Assembly (NCBI RefSeq): GCF_037975245.1
Contig: NC_092568.1
Span: 5,622,001 to 5,686,000 of the forward strand
Length of the DNA: 64,000 nt
Source: Apostichopus japonicus
Taxonomy: Eukaryota > Echinodermata > Holothuroidea > Aspidochirotida > Stichopodidae
Direction of reading: 5' to 3'
The position numbers were made by a program, and so were the translations under genes. Below are positions 23,701 through 35,700 of this stretch, piece after piece (the stretch's first letter is position 1; every line of letters starts with the position of its first letter). Below the pieces are notes generated by a model. It was not told the origin of the DNA. It made no database searches and saw nothing but the letters and a program-made list of their open reading frames with translations.

Positions 23701-26700
23701 TTCTGGGTTGTGAAGTTAATGCAAGTCTGAGATAGCTCCATCAACATAAACGTTGCATTAATTTTATTTCATTTTCCTCAGAATATGCTGAGAAAGTAAT
23801 CAGAAGGATGAAAGAATTGGTAAGTTTTATCCTAAATATTTATCATTTCAGTGTCAAAGAAAGAGGATAAATAGTATATTGAAGTGAAATATAAGTCAGG
23901 GGGAATGTCTAAGTCAGAGGCAAATGTCTCAGTGTTCAGAGGATGGTCAGTGTCCTCATGTTTGACCATTAGAGATGGTTGTCCATTGCTAGCTCAAGAA
24001 GTGTCTATATTTTACATAGGAAGACTGTTCTTCCTGGATACTGTAACATTTTGGTTTAAAATTTATACTGTAGAATCATTACAAGTGAATGATATTTTTG
24101 ATGCCCACAAGGGATTGCTACAAAATTTGTCTGGTTCTCACTTAATTCATGGATAGATTTAACTCACATGCTCTACATTAGTCAGATAGATATTCTGAGG
24201 TTTGAGCAAATTGTATGACAAAGAATCAAAAAGCTCACTGGCTTTCTGGTTGGTTATATTTTTTTTATTTTTTGGGGATAATATTCATACAAGAAACGAT
24301 ATTAGGACATTTGAGGAATAGGTTTTTAGGGTTGTCGATGTTGGAGCTCTAAATGTACCTGTAGTTTCAAATATGTGAAGTGGTATGTTATAGTTTTGGA
24401 AGTATGGTCTTTTGAATATCTTGATTGTTTTTTTTAATTATCAGTAAATGTTGAATAAAAACAGCAACACATGAATTTCAGTTTAACTGTTGTTTTTATA
24501 CATATATTTTTTTTTTAATTTGTCCATCAGACCTTAGAAGTAGTCACAATTGTATTATTCCATACATGGACAGCACACTCATCATTCTTGTTTTTGTTCT
24601 CAGGGTCAGACACTTAGATGTCACTACTTTTGGCCTCTTCTTGCAAATGTTTCCGCAAAGAATAAAACCAGTGAGTAATGATGTTTGCAGCTTTTTAAGT
24701 TAGGTATGAACTAGAGTCAAAACAAACAAGCAGTGTATATTGATCACAACAAAAGATGTCTCTTTGTCACTGTGAGACTACTGACACTGTAAGTCAGTAT
24801 TACAAATGTGTAGAAAGTGTGAAAAAGCCATGTAGAGTAACATTTTGATGGTTTTATATTCAAGTTTTGTTGAACCAGGAGACCAAGTAAGGTGGATTTA
24901 TTTTACCTAGAGCAATCCATAATATTTGCAATATGTGAAGCTGGGAGTAAATGTCATGATTTTTAAAATTAGCTGACATTGTTTCTTTTCCTGGTATATA
25001 CTTGTGTTTTCTTGTCTTTTTATTAGATAGGGTGCAGTGGGTCCATATATTTTAGGGAGCTGAGGGTCCTTCCAGAGAAGGGGTGTGACTGTTTGCAAGG
25101 CTGAGAGACATGGACACCATCCCACACAACCTTTGAGCCCTCTCTTATTCTACATCCTAACCGAAATAACCTTGCTTTGATCCTACATTAAATCTTTATT
25201 GTTGAGGAAATAGTGTTGTAATGCCTTTGTCCCTCTCTCCCTATTACTGTCTATGAGATTCCTGATCATTTCACTGCCCTATGAGTTTAAGCTATCATTT
25301 TGTGGCCTATAGTGAACACAGTAGTTCCACTTGTAAATTTCTTTCATTTTAATCTAGGAATGAAGCATCTGCTTGGATTCATGTTTGAGATGGGAGTACC
25401 AGTCAATATTGATACCTACACTATGTATGTACTGCCAGTCCTGAAGCCAAGTGTGGAAGAGATGTTGAAGACGGTAGAGGTATGAAAACCTTTGTATTAT
25501 GACAGTCAGATAAAGCAGGAATCACTGTTTAATGTCTGGCTTAAGGATCATGCTAGGACTCACACACAGCAAAGACATTATGAAACGTGAAAATATTCTG
25601 CTTCTGAATGGAAGAAATTTTGCAAAATGAAAGAAAAATTGAAACGATTGAGCTGAAACATTATATTCACCACTTACTAAAGTTATTAATTTGTGCTGGG
25701 CAATCAATATTCAATTACTGGGATTTTGCCCCGTTTTTATCTCATTTTTCTCACAAAATGGTAGTCTGAAGTGAGATGAAACTAAAGTGGTAAACAGTGT
25801 TTGTTATTGGAGATTGGCACCCAAGCCCTGTGTCCTACTTTTTGAAATCATACATATATTTATAGACATACTTTACAGTCCTACTTCCATCTGTTTGGAT
25901 GTTTACAAAAAATGCTTCAATCATATCTCATGATCTCTGGAAATATTCAAATATTTCACTTAGAGCCCAATATCTGCTATTTGCATCTAAATTTAACACC
26001 GTTGAGTGCAGCAGGTATTGCCTCATGTAAACTTTGTTCAGTGTGTTCCTTTCAAAGTAATTTTTTATCTTTTTGACATCATCACTACTTTATAACAAGA
26101 TTACTTTAAACTTGGGACAGTCAGAGAGATGCCAGGTGTTTCCATATGAGGCAGCTTATGGTTGCACGCAATTTAAGAATCTGGTGCATAAAAAAAACAC
26201 AAAACAGAAATGATCTGCTCCTGTGTCATTCACAATGAGACTTTTGTTCTATTAGTATACAGTAATATAGAGGGGCGGTTTGGCAGACTGGTGTTCAGGC
26301 TCAGAACCGGTGTGCCGCTGGATCAAAGGCACCAAAGTGAAGTTGAATGTTTATTGGATGATTATCTCTTAGTCACAAGAGATCGTCCAAGGTTACAAAT
26401 GTGCCGCTTCTTTGAAGGCCCAGGAGCTGCCGAGTGGGTCTGTAGCAATTTATACGCCAGTCCACTGTTGGTTATGGATGTGATTGGATAGAGAACCTAT
26501 TGAATGAAGCTTAAAATTCTTAATTTTCTTACTTTTTATCGCCAAGGAACTCAATGGTGTTGTTGACAAAGATCTGGTCAATGCCCTCTGTCGCAGCGAG
26601 GTCAAGACAGGTCGTCTAAGTGGTGTGCAGACGCTCAGTAAGTTGGAATTTGTTCATCAGCAAAAATCTATTGCGAACTGACCTGCCGTAGGAAACTGCT

Positions 26701-29700
26701 TACTAGTGCATAGTCAGTTGTAATTAAAGTAACTGATTGACCGTTCACACTTTAGTGTCCATATTTTTGCCTTTAAGCAATCTCTCTTAAAACATAGACA
26801 CAGCATGAATGGTATCAAACATGAATAAAAGAAAAAACTACCTCTGAAATATAGTGAGATACAACCAATAATGCAGAAATGCTGTCTTTGGAAATTGAGA
26901 ATCCAACTAGAAAACCTGCTCAAAGGTCATTCCTAGTTACTCTTTCTCTGTTCCCAGTGGAGCGTTATCCAGATCTGGTCGATGTGTCATCCTTCAAAGC
27001 TACTCTGGTTTCTTCATTCACAAGGTACGTTAATAATATCCAGCTCTGAGTTTGGCTTCGTTAATTGCACTGTTCTCTAAACTTCCTCATCTAACTGTTT
27101 CTAGGCTGTGGTGTTTACTCAATTTGCTCGTATAAAGTTGACACCAATGTTTCATTGTAATGTTTGTGTATTGATCAAGTAGTGGGGATAGACAGTCTGA
27201 TTAGAATGATTGCTTTCATATCTAACAAATATGATTTCTGAAGCAGACAGTCAAACCTGATATACTGGAGTGAATACATTTTGTATTAAAGCAAGCATAC
27301 CATGATTCGATATGTTTGATACTATAAAATCAAACAATCAAGTAATATCTCATAGACAGGAGACAGCCAAGATAAGGTCTCTGTGGCATCTGATTTGAAA
27401 TTTATTCAAAGTATTTTAGGATGCTAACAGACACTAATTTGTATCTTCCCTAGTTGACTTCACCAGTGAGGGCAGATTTAATTTGAATAACCATCTCTTC
27501 AGAGGTTCTTTTTTTTCCAGTTTCTTCATTCTGTTTCTATAGATGCTGAACATGTTTCAACCTCTCTTCTGTCGTCAGTAGTCGGTGGTGCTAATTAGTG
27601 ATCATTCTGGTCAGACTGCTGGAATATTTGTTAAGTGTTTTGTTTTTTCTATTTTTAGGTCTACAGAGGTTGAGCCATTCATCAAAATCCTCCAGCATGC
27701 ATCTGAGAAGTTTGAATCCAATTCTACAGAGAATGGAATATCCCTACCAGGTTAGATACACCAATCATGTTATTTGTTATTGTATAGTATACTTTAATTG
27801 TGTATTTTGAAACAAAATATATGAAAATGGAAGAATGTAGGGTGTAAAGCATATCAATTTAAGGTGTAACACATTAATATAGGGTGTAGCACATATCAAT
27901 GAAGGGTGTAGCACATATCAATGAAGGGTGTTGCACATATCAATGAAGGGTGTTGCACATATCAGTGTAGGATGTAGAACATTAATTTAGGGTGTAGCAC
28001 ATATCAATGAAGGGTGTCGCACTTTTCAGTGTAGAATGTAGCACATTAATTAAGGGTGTAACACATCAATATGGGGTGTAGCACATATCAATGAAGGGTG
28101 TTGCACATATCAATGAAGGGTGTTGCACATATCAGTGTAGGATGTAGCACATTAATATAGGGTGTAGCACATATCAATGAAGGGTGTTGCACATATTAAT
28201 GAAGGGTGTTGCACATATCAACGAAGGGTGTTGCACATATCAGTGTAGAATGTAGCACATTCTTTAAGGGTGTAACAACTATTAATGAAGGGTGTTGCAC
28301 ATATCATTGTAGGATGTAGCACATTAATTTAGGGTGTAGCACATATCAATGAAGGGTGTTGCACATATCAGTTAAGGATGTAGCACATATCAATATAGGG
28401 TATACCACTTATCAATGTAGGGTATAACACATATCAGTATAGGATATAACACATATGAATGTAGGGTATAGCACTTACAATGCAGGGTATAGCACATATC
28501 AATGAAGGGTGTTGCACATATCAGTGCACTATGTAACACATATCAATGTAGGGTATAGCTCTTATCAGTGCTGGGTGTAGCACATATCAATATAGGGTGT
28601 AGCACATATTAGTGCTGGATGTAGCACATATCAATGTAGGATATAGCACAATATTAATGAAGGGTGTAGCACATATTAGTGCAGGGTGTTGCACATTAAT
28701 TTAGGGTGTAATATATCAATTTAGGGTGTAGCACATGTCAATGCACGTTGTAGAACTTATCAAAATATATATCAGCATCTGTTGTGTTGGATGTCAACAT
28801 GTCTTCATGAGAATTTCTTATTTTCATGGTTACTATTAATTCTGAGTTAAATGTTTAAAGCAATATATTGTTAATTTTGTACACCTTGCTCTTTTTGTTT
28901 ATAGAATATCTTGGCATAATTCTGTACGACACCATCTCCTCAATACCAGTGGCAGACATTGCTGGTATGAAACCAAGTCTTCAGTTGCTATTCTCAAGGA
29001 TGGCCCAGGAAGTAAGTACTTTAGAGCAATTACTACTCTCCAGATGGTATAAATTATGTAATATATTTATAAATATATAATATTACTACTCCACTGTAAA
29101 AATTGTGAAGTTGTGTAGAAGTGCTCTCTTCACACCGCTACCCTGACCCAGTCTTTAACCACTGTTTGGACTAACTTGGCCATGTTGAAATATTTGACTT
29201 CTGATACATAAAGGTTGGGTTTGTTTTCAATGCTAAATATTCTTGACAAATTGTGTCTGCTATGAGTTTATTAGAGATGTAAGAAATAATTGGATTGCTA
29301 AATGAATTAGTCCAGAAGCAGAGCAGTTTATATAAAAGCTCAGATTCTTGTTGAAGAGCTAAAAATTATAATTGTTTGTCTCTATGGAAAGACTGACATG
29401 GAAATGAAATCCAAAAATTTACAATGATCTCCTTGATTTTAAGAATATTAAGAATTTTTAATCTGCAGAAACTATACATCAACGGATTGAGGTTCCGAGG
29501 GATCAGAAATATTCTTGACAGGAACAGAACTGTTGGGCTGAAGCAGTACGCCCTGAAGATTGTCGACCCAAAGGAAGTCGAAGAAAAGACAGTGGAAAAT
29601 CTGGATCTCTTCGCAAAGGAGGTAAGAAAACTGAGTGTTGATATATGGTGTTCCTCTTTTCACCAGAAAATAAATCAAAAGTAAGGTAGGCTTTAAAATG

Positions 29701-32700
29701 TAAGCTATGTGAGAAATATTGTATTGTGCAGTGTAGGGTTGGGCGATATTTGCTTTTTAATGTCACGATAAATAGTTCAAAAATTATCGCGATATTTCGA
29801 TAATTACGATAATTTTTTCTTGTTGTTTTTAGTGTGTTCGCGAACACACTAAAAACAACTGCCGATTTCCCACCGGTGTATTCGCGCAGCAAACACACCG
29901 GGCATAATGGTGTGGGGTTCAGGGCCCGCCTTAGAGCCCCGTTGGGGTCAAGGGGTGGAACCCCTTGTAGGGGTCCAGGGGCGAAGGCCCCCGGAAAAGT
30001 TAAGTATTTTTTCGTGTCTGGTGATAAAAAATTCGCAATTGAGGATTCAAAATACTGACTAACTTTATGAATTTAAATTGTCACGAAACTGATGAGAGTT
30101 TTAAAATGACAAGTTAGAGTAGCTATATTATGTGATAAAATGAAAAGAGAATTAATCTGTTTTACAATCTTTATAAAGTTTAACTTACAAAACTGTCGAT
30201 ATTATGAAACAAACTACGTGCGGCAAAGCCCCGTTTCTAGACTGCCTAACAATCAGTTTACAACTGCAGTGTTTAACCGTACTTAAATATCACGGTAGGC
30301 TACAATGTGCTTCAAATTTTCTCAGGTACCTTGCAAAACAACCCCCCTGTCTAACACCTGTTTGTTAACATTTTTGGCACGGTTCCAATAAACTTTTCAT
30401 GGAGTAAACTTTTTTGGCTCCACTCTAGAATTAATTAGGTCAGTCAGTAAAGGATCCGTAAAGTTATGCGAAATATTATCTTAGATGTTCAAGGAAAGTA
30501 GATAAATATCCCCGTAACATTAAGGTAAGTAAAACACCACAAGCCAACCGACTCCTCCGCATGAACAAAACAATCTATTCCCCATGATACACGAAGCACA
30601 GTCTATACCATACAGACATACTGAAGCACGATATCAAGGCCCCAATAGCTACAGTATGGCCATCTTTATGAAAGTAAACCTTGTAATTCCATGTTTTAGG
30701 CCTCCAGGCGTGATTAACTTAATGCTAAATATTGTTTCCATGTCCTTGTAGAAATCGTCAACTTCGCAAAATACAATTAGTTGTGTTTTTGTTGTTACGT
30801 GAGATCTGTAACCGACGAAGTGGTTAGGCTATTTACTATACACTTAACTATGGTAGGATATTATTATTATTTTTTGTGTGTGGAAATTCTAGAAAATACT
30901 TTCTTTCTCCCGCTTTACACCAGATGTGGTCTTCTGGTTTATTCATAAATGGGTGTACTAGAGCCTTGTTTACATGACACTTGTTGCATTTAGCACGATA
31001 TGCCAGTTTCGCATGAATTTTTCGAAAGTATTTTGCTCGATCTTTCGTAAAATTAGAAAGGTTTACCAACTTACTGTTCGTACACAATTGGTTATTTCTC
31101 TACTGATTTTCAGAGTTTTGTTCTCTATACAGTCAATGTTGTAAAGAACGGGTTTTTACGAAGTTCAAAAGTCAGTAAATGAAGTTGATAAAATATTTCT
31201 TTTCAACTTTCTTAACCATGGAATGCTAGAATAACATTTACACATAAAACGGAGAATTTTTTTTCTACATCTATTTCAAATTTCTTTCACAAGAAATTAT
31301 CGTCATTTGTTCAATCCTCAAAAAATATGGTCTTGAAAAAAAATTATCGCGATAATAATAATTTTCGATATATCGCCCAACCCTAGTGCAGTGTCTATAG
31401 ATAAGCCAGGCTTGGAATGTGTTACTTCATTCTAAGGTCTACTTGTTAAGTACTGACAACTGCTCTGACTCAGATCGAGTCATTGACTTGGATGGAATTA
31501 GTGACTCAAGTCGAATCTCATTTGAGCAGAATCTGTGACTGGAATTAGTGACTTGAGTAGAATCTGACGTCAGTGAAATCGGTGACATGAGTGGAATTAG
31601 TGACTCAAGTGGAATCTGACATGAGTGTAATCAGTGACATGAGTAGATTCTGACATCAGTGAAATCGGTGACATGAGTGGAATTAGTGACTCAAGTTGAA
31701 TCTGATTTGAGCAGAATCAGTGACTTGAGTGGAATCTGACGTGAGTGAAATCAGTGACATGAGAGGAATCAGTAACATGAGTGGAATTAGTGACTTGAGT
31801 AGAATCTGACATCAGTGAAATAGGTGACATGAGTGGAATTAGTGACTCAAGTGGAATCTGACATGAGATGGAATCTGACATGAGTGGAATCAGTGACTTG
31901 AGTAGATTCTGACATTATTGAAATCAGTGATGTGAGTGAATCAGTGAAGTGACTGAAATCAGTGACTTGACTGAAATCAGTAACACAAGTGGAATAAGTG
32001 ACTCGAGTGGAATCAGTGACTCATGTGGAATCTGATTTTTGTGGAATCAGTGATTGGAGAGGAATATGACTAGAGTGACTTCAGTTACTGTACTTTCTAT
32101 GTTGGGTAACAACATAAACTTCTGTCTTTATAACAACACTCTATGGTAGACTCACCAGTCTTGTATTCTTTTTTTTAAGTGAATCTCTGGAATGTATCAA
32201 TATTAAAATAACTATCACAATGTACATGTATATAAAATTACCCAAAAGTATTGTCTACAAGCTGACATAAGTAACCAGGGGTACTTTTAAATATCTTTTT
32301 ATTTTCCTGGCCGTAAAACATATATCAAAGATCTGTTCTGAATATTGATTGATTTCAGGATGTGGATGTAACTGAATTGGATAAACTGTGTTCAGATTTG
32401 AAAGAGAAGAATGCTAACTACAGGTCACCTTTGAGGGCGTTGTTGCTGCACCACTGCTCGGCGAATGTGAGTAACAATAACAAAAATGTATAATTGTTCT
32501 GTACTGCTTGGCAGATTTGAGTAACAGTAACAATAATGTGTAGTTGTTCTGTACTGCTCTGCAAATGTGAGTAACAATAACAACCTTGTATAATTCTTCT
32601 GTACTGCTTGGCAGATGTAAGTAACAATTATAACAATGTATAATTGTTCTGTACTGCTCGGCAGGTGTGAGTAACAGTAACAATAATGTGTAGGTGTTCT

Positions 32701-35700
32701 GTACTGCTCTGCAAATGTGAGTAACAGTAACAATAATATGTAGTTGTTCTGTACTGCTCGGCAGATGTGAGTAACAATAACAATAATGTGTAGTTGTTCT
32801 GTACTGCTCGGCAGATGTGAGTAACAGTAATATGTAGTTGTTCTGTACTGTGTAACTTTACTACACACTTGAAGCGATATGGTAGAGTAAATTCAAGAGA
32901 ACAGCCTTAAAGATTTATGGGCACAACAATGACAAAGGCATATGGTCAGAGCATAAACACAGATAAATAACATCATAAACAAAACTATTAACCAAAACTA
33001 TAAAATGAAGCATTTAATTACTTAACAAATTAATGATATTTCCATGCAAAAAAATACTATATAATTAGTCAGTATTTGACTAGGTTGAAATGTTTTGAAA
33101 CCAAGAAAAACTCAGCAATTATTGTTTTGTTTTTTTCCTCACGAAGTAACAAAAGTCAATGAGATGCACAAAACGTACTGCTTTATGATGTATTATTTAC
33201 CGATTGTTATATTTATATATTTTATATATTTATATACTCAACAAATCCCAAAATGAAGGAAAGATGAGAAGCATATTTAATACATGTTCTAAGTCACTTC
33301 ACAACCATGATATTCATGTTTAGGTGAACATTTTACATTTTGGCTAAATTGTTTTTCATCCGGTAGAATTACGATAAAGTGATGGAGCTGAAGAAAGAAT
33401 TTGACGTGGCAGGTTACGACCTCACCGGTGCTATGTATGCAGCTATGATCCCGATGTGTTGTAAAGTAAACAAAGTCTCAGAGGCTCTGCTGATCAAGAA
33501 ACAACTGTAAGTAACAAACTTTAAGCCACTATTAAAACTCCTATATCTCCAGAGTTCTCTTAACAACAGAAATATCAGAAACACACAACAACAACAAAAG
33601 CCAAAAGTTTCCCAATCTGAAAGTGACACAAGCTTTTCTAATGTGCGTATTGATTATTGAATTGTTTTCAACTTTTGCAGACTAGTTTGAATCAGACAGT
33701 CATATTGGTTAATTGATCATTCCAAATGAGTAGTCAATATTTCTGCCTTGAAGACAGTCCTTCAATTTCTGATCTGGAAGTCTGCTCAGTCCAAATTATG
33801 GTCCATAAATCTGAAGATGATTCTGAAGTAGATATGTGGAGAGAGTCTTAAAATGCTATCCAACTTAAGGTGCAAGAAATTAGACTCCTGTCATATTTCA
33901 GTGGGATTATCTTACAGATAGATGTGTTTGCTTATTAATAGAGTTGTAATTCCTTTGCAAAAACCTTTTGTTTTAGAATATCAGATGGTAATCACTGGAA
34001 GCATTTTCACTCATATCTTTTTTCTTTCTTTTTATCAAAAGGAAATTATGTTGCACTTATTACAATAAACTTTCAAGAAAGTTCATGTGCAGCACAGCTG
34101 TTGGTTTGAACAAATGAGTTTGTTTTATAGGATATTAATTAAAATGAATGAAAATAGCAGAATCTCTCAATAACCTGAACGGTTCAGAGAGCTCACTTGA
34201 ATCTTTAGAATTACCTCCGGAACCGTGTTGATCAAGGGGTAAGAAAAGAAACTTTTAATCTGTTTCAATATCTTAGATCATGAAAAGCAAGTGAATGGGT
34301 TTAATACATACTTACCATAGTTCTTAAGTGAGCATTTAGGTCTTGGGTTTTTCTACCATAATTTTTGTAAATAATTTTCATTGTGTGTTTGATCTTCTCT
34401 ACAGGAAAGAGTTTGATCCAAGCTTTCTTCTGGACATAACAAAATATCGATATCTGATTGCTGAACTGGCAAGAAGTAACCAGACAGAAGGTAATGAATA
34501 TTTATAAATAATAGTAAAATATAGCGTATGAATATTCATGAAAAAACAACATCCTATAATGAGGTGACAAACATCAGGGAACATTTCCATCACATAGAAA
34601 GTGATGAGAATCTAAGAGAAGCGAGACAGAAAATAGGCATAAGTAGTGAATATCATCAAATAGCAAATCCAATCATTAGGTAAATGAATAGTGGAATAAT
34701 TGTTATAAGTGCACAAGAAGTAATGAATATTTATGAACAATGCAAATAACTGACATCATGTTTGTAGTAACATAGTATATAATAGTACTTATACTTTCCT
34801 GGATGTGCACAGTTTTAAATTTCTAATTTTGCATAAGTAAGAAAGGTGAGACTTGTTGGTTACGACATCAGAAATTGTTTTTGAAATAGTTGTTAAATTC
34901 TTTGGGGTCAATTTTCAGATATTATACCACTTATTGAGGAGATTGAGTTGTTAAATTCTTTGGGTCAATTTTCAGATATTATTCCACTTATTGAGGAGAT
35001 TGAGTTGTTAATTTCTTTGGGTTAATTTTCAGATATTATTCCACTAATTGAGGAGATAGCAGAGCTGAATGTTGATCCAGATAGACTGGAGAAGAACATG
35101 TTCCATCTGATGAATGACTTGGCCAAAGAAGGACTCACTGAGCAAGTCCAGCTCATCTTTGATAATCTTGCCTCTAAGGATATCATCAAGGTTTCCAGTA
35201 ATCTAATTGGACCATTAATCACATCCTACATAGTAAGGTGAGCAAACTACATAGTAAGGTGAGCAAACTACATAGTAAGGTGAACAACCTACATAGTAAG
35301 GTGAGCGTCCTACATAGTAAGGTGAGCAACCTACATAGTAAGGTGAGCAAACTACATAGTAAGGTGAACAACCTACATAGTAAGGTGAGCATCCTACATA
35401 GTAAGGTGAGCAACCTACATAGTAAGGTGAGCGTCCTACATAGTAAGGTGAGCGTCCTACATAGTAATGTGAGAATCCTACATAGTAAGGTGAACAACCT
35501 ATTTAGTAAGGTGAACAACCTACATAGTAAGGTGAGAATCCTACATAGTAAGGTGAACAACCTACATAGTAAGGTGAGCATCCTACATAGTAAGGTGAGC
35601 GTCCTAGATAGTAAGGTGAACAACCTACATAGTAAAGTGAGCGTCCTACATAGTAAGGTGAACAACTTACATAGTAAGGTGAGTATCCTACATAGTAAGG

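Larger units (their letters stand above)
29734..31385. mobile_element. hAT-type non-autonomous DNA transposon, 1652 bp, in intron 19
   Basis: The left terminus is TAGGGTTGGGCGATAT. The right terminus is its near-exact reverse complement (ATATCGCCCAACCCTA). Both sides are flanked by the 8-bp direct repeat GTGCAGTG (29726-29733 and 31386-31393). An 8-bp target duplication and YAGGG-type ends are hallmarks of the hAT superfamily. Near both ends there are ATTATCGCGATA-rich subterminal repeats. No transposase frame remains; the longest inner frames are a 74-residue + frame and a minus-strand 79-residue frame (30848-31087) with a CxxC pair, neither identified. Exact target duplications suggest a fairly recent insertion. 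Confidence 0.88.

Noticed and set aside
27834-28760. Possible CRISPR-like array (short regular repeats)
   Set aside because: No unique spacers between repeats; units run directly together, and the context is a eukaryotic intron.
30848-31087. 79-residue minus frame with CNKC and HxxxC within the hAT-type element, considered as a zinc-finger (BED) remnant
   Set aside because: Spacing does not match a BED finger and no other transposase motif is present.
32414-32868. Minus-strand 147-residue frame with repeated [11 protein letters not shown]
   Set aside because: Translation of the 50-bp donor satellite on the opposite strand of LRPPRC exon 20.
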